A program made the translations under genes and the position numbers. Positions 6,138 to 13,619 of a stretch of 64,000 bases of DNA are shown one piece after another. The stretch covers positions 151,561 through 215,560 of the forward strand of contig NZ_AQUY01000002.1 in the NCBI RefSeq assembly GCF_000372445.1, in the 5' to 3' direction. Position 1 is the stretch's first letter; the number at the start of each line of letters is the position of its first letter. The notes under the pieces were generated by a model. The model made no database searches and had not been told where the DNA came from. It saw only the letters and a program-made list of their open reading frames with translations. The stretch comes from Corynebacterium ulceribovis DSM 45146 (GTDB lineage Bacteria; Actinomycetota; Actinomycetes; Mycobacteriales; Mycobacteriaceae).

Positions 6138-6931
6138 CACGCACCTGCACCAGCGTTCCCTGTCGCCCTTTCATTCACAGTCCGCCGTGCACCAGTGTGA
6201 GGTGCCGCCGCCGCACGATTCCGCCCGCCAGCCACACCGGCACCAGCCCCGCCGAGTCCGTCCTGCGCATCCCACAAAGCAAACGCTGCCCGCACAAGCT
6301 CCACACGCCGCGCCTCATCGAGCGCCGCAATCGCCCGCGGCAATTCCTCTTCAGCTTGCGCGAGAATCACGGCCTGGACGAAGCCGGGCAGTTCATCAAG
6401 GTTTCGCATGGATTCCCGGAGCGACCCGAGGTCTACGCCGGGCTGCTCCGCCGCGTCACGCCGCTGCTCGTCGGTGTTCGTCGCTTGGGCGGTTTCGGCG
6501 ATGCGAGCCCAGGCGGATGACGATAGGCCGAGGTTGGCGAACTTCTCTTCCAGGAGGGAGCCAAGTGAGTAGCTTTTCATTGTGTCGGCGATGATGCGTC
6601 CGCCAACGTTGGTGGTTTTTTCGAGGGCAGCTGCTTTTGGGGCGGAGAGTTGCTTTTTGACGAGTGGGGGCACGAGCTCATCGGGCAAGGATTTAATCTC
6701 GCCGACGCTCATCTCTGTTGGCTCACCACCGGCTTTGATGGCGTCGAGTGAGCCAGGCCGCCACAAAAGCGCACGCTCGATACGCGCGCGGGTGCCTGTT
6801 CGCGTCCAAGACTCTCCGCGTTCGATGGCGCTAATGGTGCGCGAAGAAACTTCGGACGCGCTAGCTAATTCAGCTTGGCTGAGCCCGAGTTCACCTCGAC
6901 GGCTTGCAATTTCATCCCCGGGGCTTCTCAT
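6137..6931 (-). CDS. XRE-family phage repressor candidate (CI-like)
   Basis: The 264-aa product begins with a clear helix-turn-helix (GLSQAELASASEVSSRTIS, then AIERGESWTR). The middle is helical and charged, and the last 35 residues are Gly/Ala/Arg-rich and probably disordered; no LexA-type protease motif is visible. It is transcribed divergently from the Cro-like gene at 7154 across a 222-bp region with repeated AACTT/AAGTT half-sites, the normal arrangement of a lysis-lysogeny switch. It heads the operon that continues into the toxin-antitoxin-chaperone genes. Confidence 0.75.
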   Translation of the reverse strand: MRSPGDEIASRRGELGLSQAELASASEVSSRTISAIERGESWTRTGTRARIERALLWRPGSLDAIKAGGEPTEMSVGEIKSLPDELVPPLVKKQLSAPKAAALEKTTNVGGRIIADTMKSYSLGSLLEEKFANLGLSSSAWARIAETAQATNTDEQRRDAAEQPGVDLGSLRESMRNLDELPGFVQAVILAQAEEELPRAIAALDEARRVELVRAAFALWDAQDGLGGAGAGVAGGRNRAAAAPHTGARRTVNERATGNAGAGA

Positions 6932-7049
6932 AGCTTCCAGTGTGGCAGAAGTCTCGTTGAAAGTTAATCCAGGGATTCTGGCCTAAAAGCCGCAATTTGC
7001 AAGAAACTGCAAGCGGTAATTACAGCGAATGAAAGCTGGGCTACCAGCA

Positions 7050-7110
7050 ACTTTGGCGCAAGTTCAAGAAACTTCAGCTCTCCGGGTTGACGGGCTTCAT
7101 ATAACTTCAG
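7050..7110. promoter_or_regulatory. Operator cluster of the lysis-lysogeny switch
   Basis: AACTTCAG occurs at 7070-7077 and 7103-7110, 33 bp (three turns) apart. AAGTT/AACTT inverted pairs surround it, for example AACTT TGGCGC AAGTT and AAGTT CAAGA AACTT in 7050-7075. One copy lies inside the spacer of the rightward promoter, so repressor binding there would block it. Confidence 0.5.
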
Positions 7111-7116
7111 TAGGGT
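7087..7116 (+). promoter_or_regulatory. Rightward early promoter
   Basis: TTGACG (7087-7092) and TAGGGT (7111-7116) are 18 bp apart, 38 bases before the Cro-like start. This fits a TTGACA / TANNNT corynebacterial promoter and would drive the early region. Confidence 0.55.
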
Positions 7117-7153
7117 GATTGTTAGATGAAGAAGTAACTGGAAGTGATGAATT

Positions 7154-7468
7154 ATGAAACTAAGCACGGAATGCCCGGTTCCAGTGAACGAATGGGTCCG
7201 AGTTGGGGAGACGCTTCGGTTCTTTCGAACCATCCGCGGATTCGAAACCGGAGAGTTCGCCAATCGGCTCGGCATTACTCAAGTTCACCTCAACAACATC
7301 GAAAAGGGTCGGCGCAAGTTGACGAACAGCGTTTTGGCTCGGGCGGCCGAAACCCTTGCTTGCAAACAAATCGCAATCATGATTCCCCGCGATGACCAGC
7401 CAGCAATCCCAGACATCGACTACCGGGACCCAAACCACAAACGCACCATCACCTACCAACGCACATAA
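7154..7468 (+). CDS. Cro-like XRE regulator
   Basis: This 104-aa protein is mostly one XRE helix-turn-helix domain (FETGEFANRLGITQVHLNNI, then EKGRRKLT) at residues 20-75, with a short Pro/Asp-rich tail. It is the first rightward gene after the divergent switch and would oppose the repressor at 6137-6931. The -10 of the putative promoter is 38 bases upstream. Confidence 0.75.
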   Translation: MKLSTECPVPVNEWVRVGETLRFFRTIRGFETGEFANRLGITQVHLNNIEKGRRKLTNSVLARAAETLACKQIAIMIPRDDQPAIPDIDYRDPNHKRTITYQRT

Positions 7469-7498
7469 ACGCGCCGGGCAAGCGAAAGGAGAAGAGCA

Positions 7499-8449
7499 AT
7501 GACAATCGCAATCAACGGTGTTGACCGTCATGCAGAGTTTTACCCGTTGCTGGACCAGGACGCTCTTCAAGTCCTCGCCGATGACATCAAGGACAATGGG
7601 CAACGCGACCCAATCACTGTCACCGAGGATGGAATCCTGGTTGACGGACGTAACCGCCTTGCAGCCTGCAAAATCGCGGGGGTTGAACCGAAGTACGAAA
7701 TCTTTGAAGGCGACGACATTGGTGCCTTCGTCCGTTCCAAGAATGAGCGACGTCACCAATCAACCGGGTCGCGCGCCATGTCCACTGCATTGTCCCTGGC
7801 CTCTGATGGATACCGGGAAAACGGTCGGTGGAAACGTGGAAGCCTAGATAATGGCGGATCCGCCATTAGCGGATGGTCTCACCGGATGAAAGAAGCCGGA
7901 CTCATCATCGATGAGTTGCCGGAACTCGCCGAAGACGTCGTGTCCGGGGATATCTCTCTGGATGAAGCTTTCAAGCTGGCGAAGAGCGCTCGAGACGATA
8001 GAGAAGCCGAAGAGCAAGCCCGTGCAGCATTTGAAGAACAGCGAATCCGCGCAGAGCAAGAAGCGAGGGAGTTCTTCCAGGCCAATAAGCTGGCGGCGAA
8101 CTGGTACGCCGACCAGCCTTCCGGGAAATTCGATACGTGGCAGATCACGAAGCAGGCCTACCTGGAACACGATAGGCAAGCTCGCTGGGAAGAAGAAAAG
8201 GCGCGGCTCGCCCAAGAAGCAGTACAGAAGGAAACCAAAGAGCGTATCGAGCGGCACGCGCGCTACCTCGAAGCCTTCGTCAATAACTTCTTTATTGGCC
8301 TGGACATGATGGACGACCCTGAACGCGAAGAAGTCCTTACGGCGGCGCCGAAACGCATCGCCGACAAGTTCAAAGCAATCGAAAACGCATGCCTGCGCCC
8401 GATGGGCGAACCGCAGTGTGAAGAGCTTCGAGACTTGCTGGGGTGTTGA
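7499..8449 (+). CDS. ParB/Srx N-terminal domain protein
   Basis: The N-terminal 100 residues of this 316-aa protein match the ParB nuclease-like fold: a strand-helix opening (YPLLDQDALQVLADDIKDNG), the box RDPITVTEDGILVDGRNRLA, and then the ENERR-like segment SKNERRHQS. An HTH-like region follows (about 105-150), then a long charged coiled coil (about 155-250). Phages use such proteins as DNA-binding regulators or in partition-like roles. It starts with ATG 7499 behind GAAAGGAGAAG. The DNA target is unknown. Confidence 0.75.
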   Translation: MTIAINGVDRHAEFYPLLDQDALQVLADDIKDNGQRDPITVTEDGILVDGRNRLAACKIAGVEPKYEIFEGDDIGAFVRSKNERRHQSTGSRAMSTALSLASDGYRENGRWKRGSLDNGGSAISGWSHRMKEAGLIIDELPELAEDVVSGDISLDEAFKLAKSARDDREAEEQARAAFEEQRIRAEQEAREFFQANKLAANWYADQPSGKFDTWQITKQAYLEHDRQARWEEEKARLAQEAVQKETKERIERHARYLEAFVNNFFIGLDMMDDPEREEVLTAAPKRIADKFKAIENACLRPMGEPQCEELRDLLGC

Positions 8450-8450
8450 C

Positions 8451-8957
8451 ATGAGCATTACAGACAGAATCGCAGCCAGGCTCAATGAACGCCGGCCAGA
8501 CCGCTACATCAACAAAAGCTGGATAAATGACGTAGCCGATTCAATCCCCTTGGATGCGTCCGAGTTTGAGGCACTGGCACGCCAGTACCTCCGTGCCCAA
8601 GCTAAGGAAATCGAAAACGGGCTGACAAAGACCGGCAACCAGATTGCCCGAGACTATGCCCGAACAGGGCAGGAGCCATTGTCCTGGGAAATCGTCGGGA
8701 ATGTGCCCATCTCCATCATGAACACCGTCATCGAGAACGGTGAGCCAAAGAGATTCAGGGAGCGAGTCAAGCTTTCTGCAGCCACATCGAAAGACCTTCA
8801 ACTGTGGGCTCAGACTGAACGCGCTGCAGCTGAACGGGACTACGCGACCCGAATGGAGACGGTTGCCGGAATCGAACTGTGGGAACGCAAACTCCGGACA
8901 ACAAAAGCTCGTACCTGGGGCGAATACCAAAAACGAAACCACAAAGACGCGGCATAG
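8451..8957 (+). CDS. Hypothetical early phage protein
   Basis: This 168-aa protein is charged and helical with no membrane segment. I do not recognise its family. ATG 8451 follows the ParB-like stop by one base, so translation is coupled; an in-frame upstream start at 8418 would overlap the previous gene and has no ribosome site. The C-terminal half is rich in Arg/Lys/Glu (ERKLRTTKARTWGEYQ). Confidence 0.7.
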   Translation: MSITDRIAARLNERRPDRYINKSWINDVADSIPLDASEFEALARQYLRAQAKEIENGLTKTGNQIARDYARTGQEPLSWEIVGNVPISIMNTVIENGEPKRFRERVKLSAATSKDLQLWAQTERAAAERDYATRMETVAGIELWERKLRTTKARTWGEYQKRNHKDAA

Positions 8958-9041
8958 CCGACCGTCGGGCACTGGGGAAGGTGTCCGGCACCAGGGCGGG
9001 AACACCGCCCGTAATCGTCAACAAGCAGAAGGAACGAGGCA

Positions 9042-9485
9042 ATGCGAAAGACTAATCCCAATGAACAACTGACTCCGCAGCGCCATGCGGCCATCCGGGA
9101 AGCGCTCGACTGCCGATACCGCGACGCGGGACGCGCGCCCAACGGCCGGCCTGGAAACCGCAAAGTTGTCTCAGTTTCACCAGGCGAAGCCACCGCCATC
9201 GTTGAAGTTCTCCATCCAGACCAATACGCACAGCTTGAAATTGAACACCCCCGACTGTTGATCGCGGACGTGTCTCAGGCCATGAAACGTGCAGGAATAC
9301 TTCGTCCCGGAAAGTACTGGGTGGCAGCAGATCGGCAAGGCCGAATTGTGCTCCAGGAGGAAGAGACACTGCCGGTTCAATTTGTACGTAACTATCACCG
9401 CGCACGACGCAAACGCTGGCGTTATGCACTGTTGCAGCGCCTCGGTTTGAAACAGAAACAGCCAAATGGGGAACACCGTTGGTGA
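9042..9485 (+). CDS. Hypothetical early phage protein
   Basis: The 147-aa product is basic, with a central beta-rich section (VVSVSPGEATAIVEVL, YWVAADRQGRIVLQEEE) and a strongly Arg-rich C-terminus (NYHRARRKRWRYALLQRL) that could bind nucleic acid. No family recognised. It is preceded by GAAGGAACGAGG. The 84-base gap before it contains a GGGCGG/CCGCCC hairpin (8994-9010) but no gene. Confidence 0.65.
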   Translation: MRKTNPNEQLTPQRHAAIREALDCRYRDAGRAPNGRPGNRKVVSVSPGEATAIVEVLHPDQYAQLEIEHPRLLIADVSQAMKRAGILRPGKYWVAADRQGRIVLQEEETLPVQFVRNYHRARRKRWRYALLQRLGLKQKQPNGEHRW

Positions 9486-9594
9486 CAAACCCATTGCGGC
9501 TGAAAAGTACCCCAAGGCTGTACGCCGAATCGAAACTCCGCGTGTACCGAAGTTGCTCCCGAGCGAGCCACACAGTCAGTGGGGCGAAACCTAG
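9466..9594 (+). CDS. Possible small phage protein
   Basis: A 42-aa frame from ATG 9466 to TAG 9594 overlaps the preceding gene by 20 bases. The product is Lys/Arg/Pro-rich (AEKYPKAVRRIETPRVPKLL). No clear ribosome site is visible, and the evidence is the open frame, coding-like third positions and the gene-dense setting. It may not be real. Confidence 0.35.
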   Translation: MGNTVGDKPIAAEKYPKAVRRIETPRVPKLLPSEPHSQWGET

Positions 9595-9655
9595 CGAAGC
9601 AAGCTACAGCAGCAAAGAAATATCCACGAACCAGAGATTAGACGGGACCAAAACG

Positions 9656-9808
9656 ATGAATGACAACGGGATTGAGCAGCTACTTGGCCGTGAGGACTGG
9701 CCGCCGGTGACCTGGGAAACGCGCTTTATTGGTGGCGTCCTGGTCGTGCTGGGGCTGCTCGCGGGCCTGACGACTCTCAATGTGCTTATCAGTGTTTTCT
9801 CATTGTGA
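9656..9808 (+). CDS. Small single-pass membrane protein
   Basis: This 50-aa product has a soluble acidic N-terminus and one hydrophobic helix (residues about 25-48, GGVLVVLGLLAGLTTLNVLI). ATG 9656 was chosen because the frame upstream does not look coding. The ribosome site is poor. It is the last gene before a 211-bp gap holding a tRNA-like element. Function unknown. Confidence 0.5.
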   Translation: MNDNGIEQLLGREDWPPVTWETRFIGGVLVVLGLLAGLTTLNVLISVFSL

Positions 9809-9832
9809 AAATCCCGGCTTGTAGCTGGGTGG

Positions 9833-9873
9833 CCCGCCAGGTTGGCATGGCGGCGGTTCGATTCCGCCGCGGG
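9833..9873 (+). ncRNA. tRNA-like minihelix (T arm plus acceptor stem)
   Basis: GGCGG TTCGATT CCGCC (9852-9868) is a perfect T arm. The flanking CCCGC (9833-9837) pairs with GCGGG (9869-9873) like an acceptor stem. There is no room for D and anticodon arms, so it is not a normal tRNA. A second element of the same design lies at 22616-22660, sharing a GGTTGG segment in the connector. It sits in the gap in front of the operon starting at 10020. Confidence 0.45.
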
Positions 9874-10019
9874 GCACTGGTGTCCGCGTTCACGTCGTCT
9901 TTAGTTCGGCTGCGGCTAAGCAACCCACCTATGGGCGGGACCTACTCCCTCGCTTGGGGCGCTGCGTGGACACCTCCTAACCAACGACTTTGACCAGTTT
10001 TGACCAGACAGGAACCCCG

Positions 10020-10205
10020 ATGACTACATCTGCACCGGCTGAATGGCTCACCGTCGCGGCGGCAGCCGAGCTTATCCAGGTCAGCCAAGACACAATCCGC
10101 GAACTCATCAATGACAAGAAGCTGAAGGCAACCTACTTCAGCGCCAGGTGCTTGCGCGTCAATCGTGCATCCATCGACAAGCTTGCCGCGAAGAACATGG
10201 TGTGA
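10020..10205 (+). CDS. Excisionase-like helix-turn-helix protein
   Basis: The 61-aa product is a MerR-type excisionase domain (EWLTVAAAAELIQVSQDTIR, then ELINDKKLKA and a wing ending in RVNRASIDKLAA). Such proteins act as recombination directionality factors or as regulators of early phage genes. ATG 10020 follows GACAGGAACCCC. Two TTTTGACCAG-like copies lie just upstream (9989-10007). It opens a run of tightly overlapping genes. Confidence 0.7.
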   Translation: MTTSAPAEWLTVAAAAELIQVSQDTIRELINDKKLKATYFSARCLRVNRASIDKLAAKNMV

Positions 10206-10207
10206 CG

Positions 10208-10558
10208 ATGAGCCGGACAGGTGAAGTGACAGTGCTGACCGTTCTGTATGTGAACGGCGGCTGGGTGCCCGTCGCACAGACCGAAGATGACGGACTGCTT
10301 GTCGGGGCGCTTGGCACCGCGAACGCATGTGATGCGCTCACGTTCCCGCCGCCGCTTGCGGTGGTGCCGGCAGATGGAGCTGCCGGGTTCCTGACCCTGG
10401 AGCAGCTATGCGCGTGGGGCGACGCGGTGTCGGATGCCGCGGCGGTGCAGACCCGTGAACTGGCACAGATTGTGCAGACCTGGGCGAAGAGGTGCGCGTT
10501 GACTACGGGCGTGCACTGGGTGGCCTTACCGGAAGAAAAGGATATTGAAAATGTGTAA
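10208..10558 (+). CDS. Hypothetical phage protein
   Basis: The 116-aa product starts 2 bases after the HTH gene. It has a beta-rich N-terminus (VTVLTVLYVNGGWVPVAQ) and an Ala-rich helical C-terminus. No family recognised. Its end overlaps the next gene by 8 bases. Confidence 0.6.
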   Translation: MSRTGEVTVLTVLYVNGGWVPVAQTEDDGLLVGALGTANACDALTFPPPLAVVPADGAAGFLTLEQLCAWGDAVSDAAAVQTRELAQIVQTWAKRCALTTGVHWVALPEEKDIENV

Positions 10559-10814
10559 CCAAAATTGTGAATCATGCTCGGATTGCCGGTCTTTTGACGC
10601 TCATGCCGACCAGGCCTTGGACCTGGTGGACCAAGTGCATGCTGCCGAGATGACCGTGCACGCGATTGAAACGCTTGTCCCGGATTGGTCGTGGGCGCAC
10701 ACCGCACGGATGTGGGGCGTGGCGCTGGCGCAGGCCATGCTCATTGCTGCTGTGGTGGTGCCTCTCGTGCTGGCGCTGGCCTGGGTGGTGGTCAAGGTGA
10801 GTCTGCTGTGGTGA
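10551..10814 (+). CDS. Small membrane protein with N-terminal cysteine cluster
   Basis: This 87-aa protein begins MCNQNCESCSDCRS, four cysteines with 3, 2 and 2 residues between them, which could bind zinc or an iron-sulfur centre. A single strong membrane helix fills the C-terminus (about residues 60-85). ATG 10551 is read out of frame inside the end of the preceding gene, and its stop overlaps the next GTG. Function unknown. Confidence 0.6.
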   Translation: MCNQNCESCSDCRSFDAHADQALDLVDQVHAAEMTVHAIETLVPDWSWAHTARMWGVALAQAMLIAAVVVPLVLALAWVVVKVSLLW

Positions 10815-11164
10815 GGCGGCGCAGCGCAAGAATCGCGGTGTCGTGCCCGAAGTGCGGCCTGCCTGTGTGGCGGGTGGAGCAGCCGAACGGCAAGGCGCTG
10901 CTGATTGATCCAGCGGTGGACGAGGACGGCACTGTGATGCTGTTTCGCCGCCAGGTCGATGGGATGGGCACCACGAAGCTGCTGTGTGAAATTCTTCCGC
11001 GACACGAAGCCGCGCTGACCGGTGAAACGCTGCACCAGCTGCACGCTATGAGCTGCGCCGCGACACCCACGCGCAAGCCGAACCCCATGCCAGACCACAT
11101 CAGGTCACTGCTGATTTCCCGCGGTCACCTGTCCCCACCACTGAATGAAACGGAATCCCAATGA
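10811..11164 (+). CDS. Hypothetical phage protein with CPKCG motif
   Basis: The 117-aa product starts at GTG in a 4-base overlap (GTGA). The N-terminus has CPKCGLPVWRV, half of a zinc ribbon, with single further cysteines near residues 59 and 81. It may be a small nucleic-acid-binding protein. Its family is not recognised. Confidence 0.6.
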   Translation: MRRRSARIAVSCPKCGLPVWRVEQPNGKALLIDPAVDEDGTVMLFRRQVDGMGTTKLLCEILPRHEAALTGETLHQLHAMSCAATPTRKPNPMPDHIRSLLISRGHLSPPLNETESQ

Positions 11165-11610
11165 GTCAAGTCACAATCCCGCTGTGGGTCGCAAAATCCT
11201 TGGCGGAACAGCAATCACCCGATGCGGCGGCTGCTGCGCTGCTTGAGGACGCGATTCGCGCGGCCCGCATCCGCCCTGTCACGCCACGTTCTCGTGGATT
11301 GTTGGCAAAGCCGTGCCTGGTCACCGTGGACGGTGAGCAGATTGAGGGCACCATCATCCAGGACAAGCCAGAAGGCGGAGCACTCGAAATCGCCGTGCTT
11401 GCAGATTTGCCGTCAGGCGTGGACCACGTTGAAGTGTCCATCTCGGATGTCAGTGTCTTAGTCACGGGTGAGGAGGCTGTGCGTGACGTCATCGCCGGGT
11501 GGCACGAGACCTGGGCGCGGCTGGCCGTTGACGGCGCTCCGGTCGATGACCCAGTGGTGGAAGCGCTGAAGCTGGCTCACGACTCTGTGGAGGCCGCGCT
11601 CAATGTCTAA
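11161..11610 (+). CDS. Hypothetical phage protein
   Basis: The 149-aa product begins in an ATGA overlap. It has an Ala-rich helical start, a central beta region (CLVTVDGEQIEGTIIQDKPE) and a helical tail with acidic residues. No family recognised. Tight coupling on both sides shows it is part of the early operon. Confidence 0.6.
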   Translation: MSQVTIPLWVAKSLAEQQSPDAAAAALLEDAIRAARIRPVTPRSRGLLAKPCLVTVDGEQIEGTIIQDKPEGGALEIAVLADLPSGVDHVEVSISDVSVLVTGEEAVRDVIAGWHETWARLAVDGAPVDDPVVEALKLAHDSVEAALNV

Positions 11611-12136
11611 CCGTGGCCACGATTGGTATTTGGCTCTGGTCGATGTGGACCAAGTTCACCCGGAGGTCAAGCACCTGCAGTTGCCGGAACGGGCCGTGTG
11701 CCTGGCCGCCAGCGTCAGGGGCAAAGCGCCGGTGCCTGTGCTGGTGCGAGATGGCCAGCACCCGCTGGGCAGTCGCATCGTGTGGGTGTCGGCGAAGTCG
11801 CTGACCCGCGTCGATGTCCCAGCGTTTCATTCGGCCCCGGTGGCAGGGCAGTGGCGGCTGATTCCCGTCGGGGAAATGCTGCTGCTGCAGTCCACCACGT
11901 CGGAAGCGTTGTGCTTCGCGCTGCATAACTCTCAGCTCAAGGCCTTGGGGCATGCCCTGGGGCGGGAGTGGGACCGGGCGACGCTGTGCAGTGAGCATGA
12001 CAGAGCTGTCCACGCGCTGAAGATGTTTGAGGTCGCGCGGGCTGACATGTCCGAATCGACAGCAGCCAGCGTCGGGGACACTCTGCGCCGCTGGGTCGCA
12101 TCAACCGCACCGAATGAGGAGGCCGACGAATGCTGA
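11603..12136 (+). CDS. Hypothetical phage protein
   Basis: The 177-aa product overlaps its neighbours by 8 and 7 bases. The first half is beta-rich (DWYLALVDVDQV, VRGKAPVPVLVRDGQ) and the second helical. I see no catalytic motif. It immediately precedes the WhiB gene. Confidence 0.6.
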   Translation: MSNRGHDWYLALVDVDQVHPEVKHLQLPERAVCLAASVRGKAPVPVLVRDGQHPLGSRIVWVSAKSLTRVDVPAFHSAPVAGQWRLIPVGEMLLLQSTTSEALCFALHNSQLKALGHALGREWDRATLCSEHDRAVHALKMFEVARADMSESTAASVGDTLRRWVASTAPNEEADEC

Positions 12137-12450
12137 CCTTGCGGAATCTGAAAGACCAGACCTGGCGTGAGCATGCGAAATGCGCTGGCAAAGACCCGCT
12201 CGCCTATGAGTCACAGCCGCTGAAAGGCGGGAAGGCTAGCAACATTTTCGAAAACCTTCGGAAGCTGGACCGGGACGCGGAAAAGCTGTGCGAAGGCTGC
12301 CCAGTGCGCCGGGATTGCGCCCGTGATGCCCTGGAAAACGACGACCGCGGAATGGTCCGCGGCGGCGTGTGGGTGCCTGCCGTGCAGTCGAACCGCCGCA
12401 CTGCCCGCAGGGCCCGGGCTTTGCTCGCAGAAGTCGCGGGGGTCAAGTGA
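12130..12450 (+). CDS. Phage WhiB-family transcription factor
   Basis: The 106-aa product has the four WhiB cysteines (C18, C54, C57, C63) in AKCAGKDP and LCEGCPVRRDC, then a turn GMVRGGVWV and a basic C-terminus (RRTARRARALL). WhiB proteins carry a 4Fe-4S cluster and work with the vegetative sigma factor in actinobacteria. The phage-borne TM4 WhiB represses host whiB2 and excludes other phages; a similar takeover role here is inference. It starts inside the end of the preceding gene. Confidence 0.85.
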   Translation: MLTLRNLKDQTWREHAKCAGKDPLAYESQPLKGGKASNIFENLRKLDRDAEKLCEGCPVRRDCARDALENDDRGMVRGGVWVPAVQSNRRTARRARALLAEVAGVK

Positions 12451-12470
12451 TGACCGGAGGAGAGAACGGC

Positions 12471-12698
12471 ATGCATTGGGACATCTGTTTCAGGACTCCG
12501 ACGAAGCACCCGGTGATGCGTGACATGGAGGTAGCGCACTTTGTCCTGCAATTCCACAATCTGGATTCGGTATCTGCGATGCAGGTGCCAATGACGGTTG
12601 AGCAGCTGAATCGAATCGCCACGGCCGCGAAAACTGCAGCGAAGGAGCTGGAAGACCACATTGTGCGGAATGCGACCAGGAAGCGAGGCAGCAAATGA
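12471..12698 (+). CDS. Hypothetical phage protein
   Basis: The 75-aa product has a beta-type N-terminus (WDICFRTPTKHP) and a helical C-terminus (LNRIATAAKTAAKELEDHIV). I chose ATG 12471 because GGAGGAGAG (12456-12464) is well placed; an ATG at 12450 in a TGATG-like overlap with the WhiB stop is the alternative. Family unknown. Confidence 0.6.
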   Translation: MHWDICFRTPTKHPVMRDMEVAHFVLQFHNLDSVSAMQVPMTVEQLNRIATAAKTAAKELEDHIVRNATRKRGSK

Positions 12699-12928
12699 CT
12701 GTCATCGACATTGCGAAGAAGCTGCATGCGGAGGATTTCCGGCGCCGCTTCGGGCGCAAATATTCGCGTCGAGTGCCGGTGCCGTCGTGGGACAAGCTCG
12801 AACAGGCGCGGCAGCAGGAATTCATTGCCATGGTCCAGGCGGTACTGGCTGGTGAAACAAAACTCGGAGGTCAGCGGATTGAGACTTGGGCGCAGGACAT
12901 CATCCGGGAGGAGGCGAGCAAGCAATGA
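12695..12928 (+). CDS. Hypothetical phage protein
   Basis: The 77-aa product begins in an ATGA overlap and is a helical, very basic protein (EDFRRRFGRKYSRRVPVPSW). A nucleic-acid-binding role is possible but unproven. Confidence 0.55.
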   Translation: MTVIDIAKKLHAEDFRRRFGRKYSRRVPVPSWDKLEQARQQEFIAMVQAVLAGETKLGGQRIETWAQDIIREEASKQ

Positions 12929-13353
12929 GCGCCGAAGCTGCAGAACAATTCCGCATCGCGAAGGCATATGAGGCTGCGACTTCAAAGCGTCGTCAGCAAG
13001 GCGACGGAGTCGTCGTTACGCCGCCGGAAATAGTCGACTTCATCAACCGGGCTGTGACAGACATTCTGCAAGACAAATGGGGCGTGAGCGTTGATGATGT
13101 CCGCGTATTCGTCGAAGACCCGTTTGCCGGCACTGGCATCTTTGGGGCAAGGCTCCTGCAGACCGTCGGAGATGACCAGGTGCAAGGTGTGGTCGACCGG
13201 TTGAAGTGCATCGAGATTGATGTGGACGCGGCGGACATTGCAGAGCACAACATCCGGCGAATTGCCTACGCTCGCGGGGCTTTCCCGCCGCTAGACCGTC
13301 GGATTGTGCAGTGCGCAGACACATTTTCCGTTCCGCCAGGCGGTGAGCGCTGA
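12925..13353 (+). CDS. Truncated N6-adenine methylase-like protein
   Basis: The 142-aa product matches the N-terminal half of a class I DNA methylase of the type found in ISP enzymes: GVVVTPPEIVDFINRAVTDI, the SAM-binding motif DPFAGTG, and CIEIDVDAADIAEHNIRR with the acidic SAM-contacting residue. It stops before the catalytic NPPY/F motif, and no continuation is found in other frames, since a zinc-finger gene follows in a TGATG overlap. It may bind SAM or DNA without methylating, or be a decoy. Confidence 0.65.
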   Translation: MSAEAAEQFRIAKAYEAATSKRRQQGDGVVVTPPEIVDFINRAVTDILQDKWGVSVDDVRVFVEDPFAGTGIFGARLLQTVGDDQVQGVVDRLKCIEIDVDAADIAEHNIRRIAYARGAFPPLDRRIVQCADTFSVPPGGER

Positions 13354-13619
13354 TGGGCAAGCGAAACCGCGGACGCCAAGTGGTCCAGTGTTTGCGATGC
13401 GGTGGACTGAAAATCCATGAAGCGCGTGGATTGTGCAAGTGCTGCTACAACCACCTGCGAGAGCAACGCTGCAGGCATGGAGAGTCACTGGACCAGTACC
13501 CGAAGTTGGGCGGATTCGGCCAATGGTCAGGATTCACCACCGCAGTCAGCGAAACAAAAGCAGACCAAATCAGAAGAAAACTCGACCCGAATCACATTCC
13601 AATGAAAGAAGCATCATGA
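13353..13619 (+). CDS. Small zinc-finger protein
   Basis: The 88-aa product has two Cys pairs, CLRCGG at residues 13-16 and CKCCYNHLREQRC near 28-40, consistent with a zinc finger. The tail is Lys/Asp-rich. Such small proteins occur in actinophage early operons. Start is in a TGATG overlap. Confidence 0.6.
   Translation: MGKRNRGRQVVQCLRCGGLKIHEARGLCKCCYNHLREQRCRHGESLDQYPKLGGFGQWSGFTTAVSETKADQIRRKLDPNHIPMKEAS

Noticed and set aside
9833..9873. Complete tRNA gene
   Set aside because: No space for D and anticodon arms; only T arm and acceptor-like stem exist, so it was listed as tRNA-like.
9805..9993. 62-aa frame after the 50-aa membrane protein
   Set aside because: It runs across the tRNA-like element, has no protein-like pattern and overlaps the previous gene by chance of a GTGA.
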